From NCBI GenBank assembly GCA_023101885.1, contig JALPQD010000159.1, positions 2,387,994 through 2,451,993 on the forward strand: DNA of 64,000 nt. The letters run 5' to 3'. The translations under genes were made by a program, and so were the position numbers. Shown one piece after another: positions 22,253 through 35,536 of this stretch (its first letter is position 1; every line of letters starts with the position of its first letter). The notes below the pieces were generated by a model. That model ran no database searches. It was given only the letters and a program-made list of their open reading frames with translations, and was not told the origin of the DNA. Source of the stretch: Typhlomys cinereus (lineage: Eukaryota > Chordata > Mammalia > Rodentia > Platacanthomyidae).

Positions 22253-24839
22253 ATTATGTGAAACTCGGGTACACATCAGAAAAACCCGAAATGAAATATG
22301 TATGTTGTTTGCAAGGGAAAGAAATGAGACTAATGATATAGTGACTTCAACGTTTGTGAAACTCAGTAGTAAATTAGGGAAAGTTGTAAGGATATATAAA
22401 TACAGAGGATTGAATGCTCTATGGACTATTATTCAGCTAGAAAAAGTCTACATTCATTTATTGTTGTTCGTCACTAGAAAATTGTTTCATTTTTATGAAT
22501 CCCATTATGCACTTTTGTGAAACAGATTTGTTTCTGCTAGTTTTGAAAAAACTAAATGAATAGATATTCCCATTTAATGACTATACATATCACACACATT
22601 ATTCCTTGCCTATGAACTTGATAAGCAATAGCCATTTTGTTGCTATTTTTTCACTCTCTTGATAGCACTTTCTCACCCTTGGCCTCCACTTGTGTGGTCA
22701 AATCCCAACTGCAAACCAGACTGTCTGGTATTTGAAGTTTCATATTATTGTTGTCCACCAGCCAGGCAGTAAGTCACAATGTGTTGGTGCATATTTTTCT
22801 TTTAAAAATGAATAATTCATAAATTTTTCATTTGCTAAGCATTCTAATCATAAAATATTTTAATCTGAAATTGTATAAAAGCTTAGGACAACGTAAGGAT
22901 TTTACATTAGATAATTTTTTAATGCTTACCTTGATTAAAAATAAGTTATATGATTTTAGATATTAGAATTACTTTTATGAGTTTGAAGATCTGAATGTAT
23001 ACATAGCATTTATCAAGTATCTGAGGAGACAATTTCCTTTAAATCAAAATTCTTTGTATTCTGCTTTAGATATATTAAGCAGACCTGATTTTACATTTTT
23101 TGAAAAAATTCAAATCATTGAAAAGTGATTATTCTGTTTTTACAAAGGATATCAGCCATTTGTGTATATGTGTGAATGGGTGGATTCTAGCTCAGCTATA
23201 CAGGGCTTTCCTTACCTACTGAAAAATCTAGTTCTAGCCCTAGAAATGGTATGGGGAAAATAAACAAAAAAATCAAAACTATTTATTAACTTCTGTAAAG
23301 TAAAAAAAAGTTCCTTTTGAAACCTCTGAATATATTCTTTTTCAGAGGTTTAATTCTGGATTATATTTTTGAACAGCAGAGCAGAAGAACAGACAGAAAA
23401 TTCATCACCTCTCACTAACCATTCTCGTATGAACTGTGGTGAACTAAAGCTAGTTCATATTGGCTTATGAGACCTGATAATCAAATTTGTGGATGTGCAG
23501 GGAACATTCAGGAGAAAAGACATTATAACACAAATTATGCTAAGTTACTCATCTCTAAATTATGGATAGATCAAGGAAAGAAGCCAACACATAATTATTT
23601 TATTTTATTTTCTTTGTTATATAACTTGGGAAGTTATTTATTCTTTTGTAACTATGTGGAAATAGCACAATGAGATAGTGTGCATTTTGTGACATTTTCT
23701 AATTCTACTTTCAGTGACTCTATGTTTGACTGTTCAGATTGCTCACCAAGGATTGTCAGTCTTTTCACTGAACGTGTCTGCCCTGGTTACACAAGTACAA
23801 GAATTCAATAGCCTCCATTCTGCATGCCTATTTATTTGTTGCTATGGAAGCCAGAGACGTTTTTGGCTTGTGGTCTCCAGAGACTGAGACACTAAAGAGT
23901 AGCTGAGCTGCTGAGAAAACCTGTCTATTTCACAGATCCACAGCTTATCTGGCCTCTGTTGTTTCCACATCTCTATCACTTCCTCAGGGATCCACAGGGA
24001 CTGAATATCACTGAATTCTCAGCCTTTAGGGGAATTTCACACATAAATTGAGAAATGTTTTGTCTTCTACCACTGCTAGACAGGGAGTCAACTTCCTCTG
24101 ACATGATCAGCACATTTCACCCACTCTTCTATTCCACTTTTCTAAGTGTTGGTACTTTCTTATTTTTTTTCAATGAATAGTGGTAGCGGTCAACATTTTA
24201 AACTCAAATCATTTACTTTAGAGCTTTCAGAATGTAGAAGTTTTTAAACCAGAAATGCAAAGCATATACAGCAAAGCTGTAGTTTTTAAACTTGTATAGA
24301 ATCTGTGACCCCAGAGAAACATTGAAGTATGATTTTGTAAGAAATAAAATATATTCTTGGTTTTACTTTAGTCCTCGTTGCTGAGATCTGGGATGTGGAA
24401 GCTGGAGAGAAGCTATCTCAAGTGTGAGCAGGGTGACATATCTGGAGAGAGTGATCAGCTCTCTATAGTACAGTGTAGGAGTCCACAGAGAAGAAAGCAT
24501 CAACAATTATGGTTGTAGACATTGTTTGAGCTGTTTGCTTTTGGCAATAACTGCTCTGAAGTTTTTACATATATTTTTCCAAACAAATTTGAGCCATGTC
24601 ACTGATAGTCTTACACTTACTTTTATTATTTTTATGAAAATTATATTAATAAGAACAAATGAATCAAATAATCTGTTAGCACACTTAGTTTTAAATTCCT
24701 GACTTTGATCTTTGGATCATGAACAATTGTAAGCTTTCATGAAATATTTTTGTGTTTGATCATTTCTCAGCTTGGATCATTTGTCAGATTTGTAGGAGGG
24801 ATAAAAAATAATATAATATTATGCAAAGGGTCATTCTTT
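22253..24839. other. Long AT-rich stretch without recognised features
   Basis: No repeat family, exon or RNA gene that I can support. The part near 23700-24140 is less AT-rich and lacks repeat character. If something is conserved here, an alignment would be needed to show it. Confidence 0.45.
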
Positions 24840-24938
24840 TTCTGTCATGCTGGACACCTATAATCTGAGCACAAAAGAGTCTGAATTTGAGGCCAGAGTT
24901 GGATAGTGATGTCATGTCTCAAACAAACAAAAATATCA
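24840..24938 (+). mobile_element. B1-like SINE relic
   Basis: The order ...TGCTGGACACCTATAATCTGAGCAC, GTCTGAATTTGAGGCCAGAG, CATGTCTCAAACAAACAAAA matches the layout of 7SL-derived B1 (left pol III box, GAGGCCAG word, terminal CTC-AAA). Decayed and short. Confidence 0.55.
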
Positions 24939-26758
24939 TCTGTCTTTTAAGGAATTAATTTAAATTTTTTATGCTTGTTTTACCATCAATAGGAAACAGT
25001 ATGCATGAATATTGAATATTTTATTTACTATTATATATGTATATATACTTTATATGTATATATGCTTTATATGTTGGGAAAATAGAATTTTTGCAAGGGT
25101 ATAAAAAGGAAGTGTAGTTTTGTAATAAGCAGAGACTGTCACATAGTGTGTGCAGACATTTGTAATTAGGATATTGAACTTAGTTAATGTAGGGGTAATT
25201 ATATTCCCTTTGTTTACTTTTTCTTTCATCAAGTCAGAAAATAGGCAGAGAATTGAGAGCTGTCAGAGCTCACTAGAATCAAAAAGTAGAATTTATCTTT
25301 TGTATTTAGAAATGCAGGACTGACAGGACTGAACTTGATATTGTGCTGCCATCTGAAGCTTCCTGTCAGTCTTGGTGATTGTATGCTCTGAAACCTCTGT
25401 TTCAGGGGTTGTAGATAAATACAAAAGTATACTTTTACCATATGACTTCTATCTTAATTCTAGATGTGTAAAACTTCCAATTATTCACTACTCACTGGAT
25501 CCTAATCCTTTAGAAAAATATGTAAGAAATTCATCACACACCACAGATATTGTGAATCTAAGGTTAGCAACAATGTGCATTGAATGATCTAGGAGAGAAT
25601 GATCCAGGAAATGGTCCATATACCTAGAAAGAACATAGAGAACGATAGCAGCATGTTCTTTTTTTAGACAAGAAATCAGAAGTAGATGGAGCTTGTCAGG
25701 GTGACTTTTTTCTCTTGGACCTTCTGCAGCTGTCCAGGAACCTGCGTGTATCTGTCCAGAAGCAATGAACAGGCAAAACAGAGACCGATGGACAATATGG
25801 AAAGACAAAGTAGAGTCCCCATGAAAGAAGGGTACAACTCAGGTGGCATTTATTAGTCAACATAGCAAGTCATATATTTCAGAAAAATAACTTAATGAAA
25901 TAGATTAGACTAAGTGGTATTATAACATGAAAATTATTGGATGTTTATCAATTAGATGTTAGAAAAGACCTGATATCAACGTGGTCTAGAAATTTTGTGC
26001 AGAAAGAAAAACTTAGCAAAGACGTCTAGATTAAAATTTACTTCAACATAGTCGTTTTATTTCAATTTTCTATCATATTATGTGCTTAGAAAAATGTACT
26101 GGCATATTAATTGGAGTTTCTGACTTATAAATACATTGCTTAATTCTTCAAAAAAATTTAATGTTTAGTATTTCTGTAATATGTCTTTGAAAATAATTAA
26201 TAACTAATTGGAATATAAATATTTTTCATGCAACAACTTACAGTCGTACCAAAATCTTAATAGTAATCCATACTTTAGTTCTAAAATTATTTGAAGAAAA
26301 TTTCTGTAGAATAATTTTTCAAATCAGTCCATTTATTGTATTGTCCAGGCCATTGATTATTTCAGTAAATGCTGAATCACAGAATACAAAATTCAGTCTT
26401 TTCTGTTTTTGTTTAGTTAGTTTTTCATGGTGAAACTGAATGGAAATTGATTTTTGTCTAAGGACAGGGAGGAGGAAATTATTCTTCTATCAACTAAAAA
26501 AGATTTCTAATATACACTTAAAAGTTTTCAACTTTTTGGCATTTTGGGTGAAAATGTTTTTGTTTTTCTTAACTTGCTTTCTGTCTAAATAGACTTTCTC
26601 TAAATGCATGTTATTTAAGTGTGTTTTCCCATCATTCTTTGTTCAAGTCAAGTCTTACAAACTATTTATGACTGTGACTAAGAGAAAAATTTATACAACA
26701 GCTTGTGATAATTGTTGTCCCCTTGATGAGCTGAAATTCCAGCATTTCAAACACTAAA
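24939..26758. other. AT-rich stretch without recognised features
   Basis: Includes a TATATG-rich patch at 25030-25075. No exon or repeat supported; the frame at 25488-25808 (minus) shows no family resemblance. Confidence 0.4.
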
Positions 26759-26792
26759 CTCTCTCTCTCTGTCTCTGTCTCTCTCTCTCTCC
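26759..26792. repeat. (CT)n microsatellite
   Basis: CT units with two GTCTCT interruptions, adjoining the tail of the reverse SINE to the right. Confidence 0.95.
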
Positions 26793-27034
26793 AATTCTGT
26801 GTGTCTGTGGTATATGTGTGGGCAAATGTTTGCGTCTGTGGAGAAGGCCCAAGTGGGATTTTTTTATATTTCATTTTGCTTTGCTCTGAGGTTTTTCTAG
26901 ACTCAACCATCCAGGGCCATAAGTATAAGCTTCTGCCATTTCCATGTGGCTTATTTTACATGGAAATTGGGATCCAAACTTAGGTCTTTCTGTTTGCAAG
27001 GCAGAAAGTGAATCCCTAAGCCATCTCTCCAGCC
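26793..27034 (-). mobile_element. tRNA-derived SINE, older subfamily
   Basis: Right end reads CCATCTCTCCAGCC, the reverse complement of the GGCTGGAGAGATGG head. Leftwards come GCAAGGCAGAAAGTGAATCC, GGGATCCAAACTTAGGTC (B-box region), CATTTCCATGTGG, and TTTTGCTTTGCTCTGAGGTTT of the body, ending in TG-rich tail. It faces the SINE at 27101 head to head. Confidence 0.82.
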
Positions 27035-27100
27035 TTGTGATTCCATAGCTGCAGTGCTCACTTTATTCACTACTGAAATAGAGTCAATAGTTGAATTTAG

Positions 27101-27394
27101 GCTGGAGAGATGGTTCAGGGGTCAAGACTTTACCTCGCAAGCAGAAGATTCTGAATCTGGTTTCAGGCCCCATGTTAAAAATAGCAGATGTGTGCATATG
27201 TGGGTGGAAGTGGCAGCAGCCTACATTTCCAGTTCTGGTGGATAACCTGGGAAACCCCCAGAGTGAAGCAGAAAGGAGGTAGAAGCAATCCAGGATGAAT
27301 CCTGAAGTCACCTGTAGTCCTCCAGAGGGACATACAGTGCCTTCTGATAAACACACACACACACACACACACCAATCAATAAATAAAGTAAAAA
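27101..27394 (+). mobile_element. tRNA-derived SINE, older subfamily, with duplication
   Basis: Starts GCTGGAGAGATGGTTCAGGG (A-box region). GCAAGCAGAAGATTCTGAAT and a B-box-like region follow, then a body with CCCCCAGAGTGAAGCAGAAA, AGGTAGAAGCAATCCAGGAT and GAGGGACATACAGTGCCTTC. A (CA)n run and an AATAAATAAAG A-rich tail end it. Flanked by AATAGTTGAA(T/C)TT at 27086-27097 and 27395-27406. The minus-strand frames here are not genes. Confidence 0.88.
27350..27372. repeat. (CA)n microsatellite in SINE tail
   Basis: About 11 AC units directly before the SINE's A-rich tail. Confidence 0.95.
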
Positions 27395-27406
27395 AATAGT
27401 TGAACT

Positions 27407-29540
27407 TGATTTTCAAGCTATTGTGCTTGGAGCACAGAGCAGAGAACATACCCAGTTAATTATTAGAAAAATTAAAAGAAAGTATTCTTACATATACGAA
27501 CAAAGAGATTTATTCCCTGTGATGAACCCTATATTACATAAACATTCACAAAGTATTCTTTGAAATTGCTTTACCCACATATGCACACATACAAACATTT
27601 TTCAGCTAGTGATTAGTCTTTACTGGTCTAAATCAGTATTTCACTCTCATAAGCATAAGGCCAGCCAAGCATCATCTAATTTTGTGCAGCTAACTCAATA
27701 ATTCCTTGCTGTCTGATCTCCAGGTTATCTTATTTGTCTTGTTCCATACAAACATGAAAACGGATTATATTATATGCTTGAACTTGCCATTAACCATTTT
27801 GATGATCAGAGTTTAATTTTGGCAGGAACAATATAACTGATTCAAGCAGAAAATTACTTTGCAGTATAGATTCATATGTACATCACCTTGGAAAGCTCCA
27901 AAGTGTCCTCAACCTTGGCTTCAAGAAAACATTTGCTAACCAGAAAGTATTTACAGATGAGGGAGTTTATGGGAGGAATGGTCCTGAAGAGCCAGTCTCT
28001 CATTCTCAGTGCTATTACCATTTCCTGTAGAAAACTCTTTGTTGTGGAAGACTATAGTATACCATGTAAAATGCTTAGCAACATCTTTGGCTTCAGCCCA
28101 ATAACTCATAACAACTCTCTTCTTCCACGTTAGGATAACAAAAAATGCCTTCAGATATTGCCAATATCCCTAGTTAAGGACCATTTTTTCCCCTCTTTGT
28201 TGCCATTTATTATTAGTGCAAAATTTGTGTGCACATGTGCACGTGTGTGTGTGTGTGTATTTCTTATTTTGGAAACAAAAAGTGTCACTTTTTACCTTTC
28301 ATTGTAGCACATTAAAGAGAAAAGTTATCTTACACTGACTCAAAAGTATTTACTCTTTAATTGTATAATTGTATGTTGGATGCTACTACTTCCTTACAAA
28401 TATTAATGACATGGTGCTTTAACATGGTTTACAGGACAATGCAATTGGGCCTCTGATTCTCTATTCAAATTCTGCTCATGCTACCCTATTGCATGTTTGA
28501 CTTAAAAGATCTACTTTCACTTTCTCTAATGCACTAACCTCTTTCACCCGTCAGAACATTTGCATAAGCCTTTCTCCATTATGAATGAATTATCATCAAC
28601 CCTTGTGATCTCCATCAAGAAGTATTACTGATTAACTCTTACTGAATTGGCTAGTTCTCTAGTAAATTTCAATTTTTATTACTATTTGGATAAGGCCAAT
28701 TTTTATTTTGTGCCATTGATATAATTAATTTTATATTTGTGTACAGTCAAACTAGGTACACACACTTCCCCAAGGAACTATTATGAGTTTAGACTAGTTT
28801 TGTTTGGACAAATAGTGGTTAGTCACTGCCAATTACTGGCAAAAGTGTGTTACAAAGTAACTGGGGAGAGCTCATTACTTCCAGGAGTCTCTACCTTTTT
28901 TCTCAACCTGAGTATCCCTAAATTAAAGATTTGCATACTTGTAGCTCAAAAAGTATAACAATGTCTTTTTGCATATTGTTGCGTGTGAAAAGAAAATTAG
29001 TAATCTAAATCAGAGACAACCTCTAATTTCCTTGTTAAAAACTCCAAGATTACAGCAAATGTTGGCAGCAGGTCTTACATTGAGTAACATTTGGTATGAA
29101 GTAGTAGCTGCATAATATTATTCAGTTATATAAATTTTAAAGTACATTATTTAGGATGTTTGGAGTACATAAAAATAATTACTGTGATTTCAATAAGACA
29201 TGGGATGCCAAAGCTCCCATCGTGAAAGTTAAGCATTACACTTGGCAGGGATCATATGCATTGTAGCCTCTGGCTTGGTTTTTCACAGCTGTATGTACTT
29301 CAGTAAGTGTCAACTTCACCATGTGAAAAATATTGTCAAGCTACTACAGGTATTCAGGTGACTTAGTTTGGCTCTTCTTCCTTTGAACCCAGAAGGACAC
29401 AAACACTACTTCCTTGGAAAAATTCCTTGTTTTCAACCTATGTAGTAGAGAGATCCTTTTCCTCTGTATTTTGTCCTAAGAGTATACCAACATGGGTGAT
29501 AGACAAAAAGTCATTTTTTTTCCTTTTTTAAAAAAAAATT
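27407..29540. other. AT-rich stretch with a (GT)n run
   Basis: Largely unique-looking. Has a GCACATGTGCACGTGTGTGTG run at about 28230-28258. No gene supported; the 85-codon frame at 27876-28133 shows no recognisable domain. Confidence 0.4.
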
Positions 29541-30430
29541 CCACTTTTTATTTTTCTAACTTTACAAACATAATAAGTGGTTGTCCCTACTCCCTCCCCT
29601 CACCCCTCTTTCCTCTCCCACCCTATCCTCCCTTCACCAATCCCTCTTACTTCCTCCCACACTCCTACCTATTTCTTCTGTGGGCTCCAGGGTTCCCTTT
29701 GGATTATCTGCAGTAGTGGGGGCTTACACTTCTGTGGCAAACTAAGTGGTCCTTCCTTGGGTAGACACACTGATAAGGGAAAACCCCTTTACCTGTCTTT
29801 AGCCTTAGCCCCTAAGGTTATCACTGCATTTAATTGTTTCTCAAGCTCCTCCCTTGTCTATGGGTAACTGGTGATATGTCAGTCATTGTGTAGTTCTGGT
29901 GGGGATAAGTCTCATTGCAGTGGGTTCCTGGATACAGCAACCACACCTTGAATGGAATTTCTTGGCCAATGATGAACCTCCCCATCTTTATGCTCTTACT
30001 CTTTTACCGTCCCCTCTTCTGCAAGATTCCTGGAGCCTTAGGATGGGAAGAGATTTGGTTGGCTTGACTCTGGCTGCACTGTTTCAGGGTCTCTAGTATT
30101 CTGTATTGGTTGGTTGTTGTCCATTTCACTGCTCTTCCAATGCACTAGACTGCCTCTTGTTTGGGCATTGAGATATTTTCTTATCTAAAAACAAAATGAG
30201 AGTTATTTAGATGGTTTGCTCTCCATTATTTGTGGTTAGTATTAAGATATCTGACCCTGTCTACTGTTAGTCACCCCCTCCATTGTTGTTTGGACTGGTT
30301 TACAATACTGGGCTTGTATTCCCTGTCATGGAGAGGGGGAAGTAAGGGGTTAACAAGCAGGCAATTGATTACCTGGAGGCTAAGCACACTCTACTGTATC
30401 CTATTCCTATTTTCCTATCTCCTTTAAAAC
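29541..30430 (-). mobile_element. L1 3' UTR, second subfamily ('type B')
   Basis: Reversed 3' UTR with CTTTTTATTTTTCTAACTTTACAAACATAAT, a C/T tract, GTGGGCTCCAGGGTTCCCTTTGG, TGCAGTAGTGGGGGCTTACA, GGTAACTGGTGATATGTCAG, TTAGGATGGGAAGAGATTTGG. Same subfamily as 35537 and 47731, distinct from the 50 kb type. Confidence 0.82.
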
Positions 30431-30520
30431 TTTTCTTACATAAAATCCTTTTGTAACTGCTTACCTACAATCTTTTCTTTGTGCTCTTTTAGGATCTTCT
30501 TTCATCCCTCTAACTTTTTT

Positions 30521-31350
30521 CCTTTTTTAAAATTAATTTATTTATTTACGAGCAAATTAGGTTTATGTCTTTGCCCCAGCATCCTCCCCACCCACTTCCC
30601 TCCTCTCTCACCCACACACCCTTCTCCTTCCCTCCCTCCCTTTATCAATCCTGACCTTTAAACCCCACCCCTATGTCTTTCTGCTTGCATGTATCACAGG
30701 TGCTTGTGGGTATCACAGGCTTCCTTTTGGGGTGTCTGTGTTGGTGTGGGAGTCAGATTACTGTTGAACTTTCTGTGGCTCTTCAGTGGGCAAAATTTTA
30801 AGTCCAGCACCTGCCCCTGAGACACTCTCTGAGAGAAGTTGTTTCTTCTAAGATCTTGTTAGTCCTTGGGAGAACGTTTATATATTGGGAAGTGTGTAGA
30901 GCTGATGGTAGAAGTTCTCATCACTGTGGAATCGGTTTACATCAGCCCTGTCCTGGGTGGAGTATGTTGGTTAGAACTACTTCGCCCCCACGTTTAGGCT
31001 CTGTCCCCTCTTCTGCAAGGTTCTTTGAGCCTTGGTGTGGGTTAAGATTCTGATGGGCTGATTAGGGCTAAGTATTCCAGATTCCCTGACATTCTGTATT
31101 CTGGCCTGATGTGATTGCCTGCCTCACTTGTCTTCCATTGTAGTAAGGTGCAACTAGTTGACCTCTGAGAGTTTTTCTTATCTAAGGGTTAAAAAATTAG
31201 AGTGTTAAGATGGTATTTTATTATCAATTTTTATACTTAACACTAGGATATCTGTTCCTATTTACTTCCCTTCTACTATTATTTGATAGGTTTATAGTAT
31301 CTGGCATGATTTTCCTGATATTAAAGGATTTAGAATCCATTTAGAGAGCA
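30521..31350 (-). mobile_element. L1 3' UTR, another old copy
   Basis: A second reversed 3' UTR follows: T-rich start, ATTTACGAGCAAATTAGG, C/T tract, CACAGGCTTCCTTTTGGGGTG, GTGTGGGAGTCAGATTAC, CTCTTCTGCAAGGTTCTTTG, TAGGATATCTGTTCCTATTTAC. Its C/T tract and tail show it is an independent insertion, not a continuation of the previous copy. Confidence 0.7.
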
Positions 31351-31394
31351 ATTGCTTTCCCATGGGTCTTACATACCTTTGTTGCTCCAATAGA

Positions 31395-31775
31395 ATCCTT
31401 CTTACGGTAGTCATAGTAACTTACAGCGTTCACCATTGGGATGAACTCTTGATCTCTCTTTTTCACCTGAGCCACTTGAAAAAGGCAGATCTGTGGAGAA
31501 TGTCTTTGTCCCTGAAAAATTCATTTGTTCAAATCCGAGCTCCCAGAGTGATAGAGCTATTCTATAAACAACTGCCCTTCTTCTGCAGCCATGCGGGACC
31601 ATAGCAAGAAGACAGATTCTGTAAAACAAGAATCAGGTCTTATCTAGGTGCTGCGTGACTATGCCTAAATCATGGAATTCCTTCTCTTCAAAACAGTGAG
31701 GACCTTTTCCTGTTTAAATCACCCAGTATACCAGATTCCTGTTGCAACAGCCAGAATAGACTAAATTATTATTGT
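31395..31775 (+). mobile_element. MaLR-like LTR (MST/MLT-like)
   Basis: CCCTGAAAAATTCATTTGTT, AAATCCGAGCTCCCAGAG and, at the end, TTTAAATCACCCAGTATACC with GTTGCAACAGCCAGAATAGA follow the MaLR order. Decayed. Confidence 0.5.
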
Positions 31776-32044
31776 CCTCAGTGAGTATTGAAATTTCTAA
31801 AGATAACTGTTAACTACAGAAGAAAACCATGAGCATATGTTCTATTTTAGCAGGGCATTGACAAGGTTTATGTCTTGAGTAACAAGAAAGAAAACTGACA
31901 GAATTAAGGAACAATTTTAAAAAAGAAAAGAGTCAGGCAGAAGAAATGAGAACTAAAATCTTCCCCCTTAATAGAGACCTTTTAATTAATATCATGGCTT
32001 TTGGTTACTTATATATAAATTGTTTCTGTCTATCATAGTTAGAT

Positions 32045-32465
32045 ACTGGAAACTGAAGGCTCTGAGCTCCGAGGACAGTTGTGAAAAATTATTAGTTGAA
32101 TTATGCTTCTGAGCAAGCCTGCAGGAGATTGTCTAATTGATGGGCACAACCCAGCCCATGGTAAGCTGGACTAGCTCCTGGACAGGTGAATATGATGGAG
32201 GAACTGGTTAAAAATGTTGACATCCTTCTGTATACTTGGCCAGACATACCGGTCTAACAAATGAGGATTATCGTTCTTAGCAATCCTATAGATTTGTTGT
32301 GGCCAGTTCCTTCAGCGTTGGTATTGATGTGGACTCTCCTGTCAAGTTAGACAAAAACTGTAACTGGACAATCATAAGTCAAAATAAAACTTCTTTTACT
32401 CTTGAGACATTTGGTTGTGAATTTATGAGTAATATGCAGAGTAATTGCAACAATGTTTTTGAAAG
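32045..32465 (+). mobile_element. LTR-like dispersed repeat (family 'X'), uninterrupted
   Basis: Carries both the left blocks seen at 3486-3608 (GCAAGCCTGCAGGAGATTG, CAACCCAGCCCATGGTAAGC) and the right blocks seen at 4141-4397 (CATCCTTCTGTATACTTGGC, GTTGTGGCCAGTTCCTTCAG, AACTGTAACTGG, AAATAAAACTTC). It is the reference that proves the split at 3.6-4.1 kb. Confidence 0.6.
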
Positions 32466-33769
32466 ACTTATAAAGGAATGAAGTGTACTAAAAATCCAAA
32501 GAATGGAAACTATATTTACTTATATATAGTTGTCATTGAAAATAAAGAAAATTTTATATATTTTCATTCAGCATCCTGAAAATTAAGGAATTTTTAGTGG
32601 GAAATCAGTGTTGCAGATGACACTTACCTAACTCACTCTGAGTTCTAATTGAGTTGTTATACCCTATCCTGTTTATTTTGGCAGAGGGAAGAGGAAAAGA
32701 AATCCATATTCTTTCATATCCATATCATGCTAATTCATCCTTGAATGATTCACTCAGAGCTATTTTTTTAGTATTTGTTTCTGTCCTAACATCTTGTACT
32801 AGTCCCCAAATGTGAGGACGTGGGGTTCTGCTGTGATGTATCTTCATTAAGTTTAATATTATACTTTTTTCTTCTCAGTTGAAATTTCTGATAAGTTTTA
32901 TGAGCTACTTTAATGAGAAGTGTAGAAGAAAACTTTGCTGCCAGTGGAGAAGTTTGAGAAGAGTGGTTGCTTTCTTTACAACAGCTGTGAATTGTCTGGA
33001 GGGAACTGGAACCCGAAGAGCACATTATCACTACTTTGTTTACAGTGATGGTTGTAGAAGGAACTGCATGCAGAGAAAACATTTGTTTTCCAAAGGTATT
33101 TATTATAGGAATCAATCAGATCGCCAGTGCACTATTACTGTGGGCCATCTGCTGGAGACACAGACAATTTTGTAACACATAACCCTTATTTATATAACAT
33201 TCCTGTTAGGAAATTTGAGATGTAATTGTCTCTCGGCCAGGGATTCTTAGATCATCAGTAGGTTAGTTGTTGTCTAGAGAATAAGAGATGAGGAAGAGCA
33301 TTCAACTAAAATTATTACTCATATACTCTCTTTTCTTCCTGGACAAAATGGATCCATTAAACTGCAGATGTATTTTAAACAGTTCAATTCGTGTGTTTGG
33401 ACTATCAGCAGTCAGGAGGGAACAAGATATTTGATTCCACAGAGCCTGAAGTTTTCAGCTGGTTGCTTAACTTGCTGAATCATGCCAATGAATTACTTTA
33501 CATGAAAGAACTGTGCACGGTGATGCTGTACTAATCCAGATGCCTTTGTCTGCAGGTTGGCACAGAAAATCACTCTAATCAGATTGGGAGCAGAAATCAA
33601 CATTGAAAGCTGCCGAGGCAGAGTTTATTTTAAGATAATACTAACTTTTTCTTTGCAAATTATCATTCCTGAAACATATTAGGCAACTAATTTCAAAAAT
33701 GTGGAAGAACTTTCCTGAACCAATAACTCATATGTGTAATGGACACATTTTTTTTTCTGGAGGGATGTC
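32466..33769. other. Unique-looking stretch with one exon-like segment
   Basis: Not recognisably repetitive. At 32852-32878 a pyrimidine-rich tract ends in CTTCTCAG, and the plus strand then stays open from 32879 to 33175. A weak donor-like AAAG/GTATTT sits near 33096. The peptide resembles no family I know. Treat as non-coding unless transcripts show otherwise. Confidence 0.3.
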
Positions 33770-33776
33770 ATCTATC

Positions 33777-33827
<51 letters not shown>

Positions 33828-33842
33828 ATCTATCATCTATCT
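33770..33842. repeat. (TATC)n microsatellite
   Basis: About 14 near-perfect units, then CATC interruptions. A C/T-rich tract follows to about 33902. Confidence 0.97.
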
Positions 33843-33905
33843 GTCTCCTCTCCTCTTCTTTTCTCTTTTCTCTCTCTTTCTTTTCACTTTCTCTCTGTTT
33901 CTCAT

Positions 33906-35536
33906 ATATAGACCAGACAATTGCTAGAATTGTATGCTTCTGATTCAGCTCGCTGAGTACTGGCTATTAACATGTACTTCTATATCTGGATGAGTACCAA
34001 ATTTTCCAAGAAAGTTAATTTAGTCCTTGTGTAACCTTGGGGAAATAATTTAATCTTTCATTTTAAATATTCTTGTCTACAAAACAAATTCAGAGACACT
34101 ATCAGTTTTATCTAATAGTCATATTTATAATGTTAATTTATTTTATAAACACTTTAGAAATTAAAAGAATACTCCATTACATTGAGCTGAAATATACTTG
34201 TTTGTTCTATAGGTGTAGCTTGAATGTTCCTGCATTTAATGAACATTTTTGATTTATTTAACTGAGAATTAGGTGTAATGGTGATACACATCATTAATAA
34301 TGCTCATTATCTAAAGTACTGAGGAATATTAATTCTGTGCTCATAAAAGAGCTTAAAAACTGGAGCACCTGTATGTATCATGGTTTAATGGAGGGTTATG
34401 TTTGTCCTGCAAAAAATACAAAGTGACATTTTGAACCCATGGTTTTGGATACATTTTTAATGTATTTCTGGGGTAGTGAAATATTTTTTCAGCATGGGGA
34501 TCTTGCCAAGTAAATCAAAAATCCTATTTGTTTTCACCCTGTTTGGCAAGGTTCAGTGGGCAGTTACATGGCATTGTGGAGAATTTTAAATGAAATCATG
34601 CTGTGAAACTAGGAAGATGTTATTGTTGGCATATGGACTGAATGGTGGTGATAGAACAAACAGATGAAATGTCAAACGTAGTCACAAAGAGATTCCCTTT
34701 ATGACTAACACAAATGAAACTTAGCACCTTGCATACAAGCTTCTGATGAACTCTTTAAAAATTTGTCATGTAAAAAATACTGTTATCAGATTAGTATTTA
34801 TAGTAATATATTGAGATCCAGAATGTCTGTATAGTAACTATACTAGTGAAAATCTTTATACATTCTAGAGTATTTTCACATTATTGTTTCCATATATTTC
34901 ATTGCTGAAAGACAATTGTGTAGCAATTGAAATACTTTGACAGTGATGTACTGTCAACATTTCACAGTAATAAGTAGGAAACTTCCTTGTGTGGCTAAAT
35001 GACAATGTTTTATGTGAAAAAGCTAAAATATAGCATTAAGCAAAACTTAAAAATTTCATGTGGCATTTCATAGACAGTTGACCTATTCTGACACATTTTC
35101 AACTGTATCTGTAACTATTTTGGTAAGGAATGATAATATGTCATAGGTAGCAGTATTACTGAAACGTTTACAGATCCAATTAAACATTTTCCCATAGTTT
35201 TTCTTGAAAGTTTTATAGTAGTTAAGTTAGACTAAATATCAACCAGCTAGTAGCAAGATGTCAGGAATATGCTGCTTGCAAAATGCTAATCTTAGCTTCT
35301 GTACTAACTGCTTGCTTTTGTTCAAGGTCAAAGTAGAGTTGTACATACAGGATTGCTGCTATCAGGTGTGGCCAGATATAGACATAATGTGATTCATTTA
35401 CTATATTTAATGTGACTCAGTTTCTATATCTTAAGTCCAAAAACATAGAGTATATGACAGACTTGTTATTTCTGACTCCGTGGCCAGACCAGATGTCCAC
35501 AAATGTTCAATTTTTGCTTTTTTCATTCTTTGCCCA
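33906..35536. other. AT-rich stretch without recognised features
   Basis: No gene or repeat family that I can support. Confidence 0.4.
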
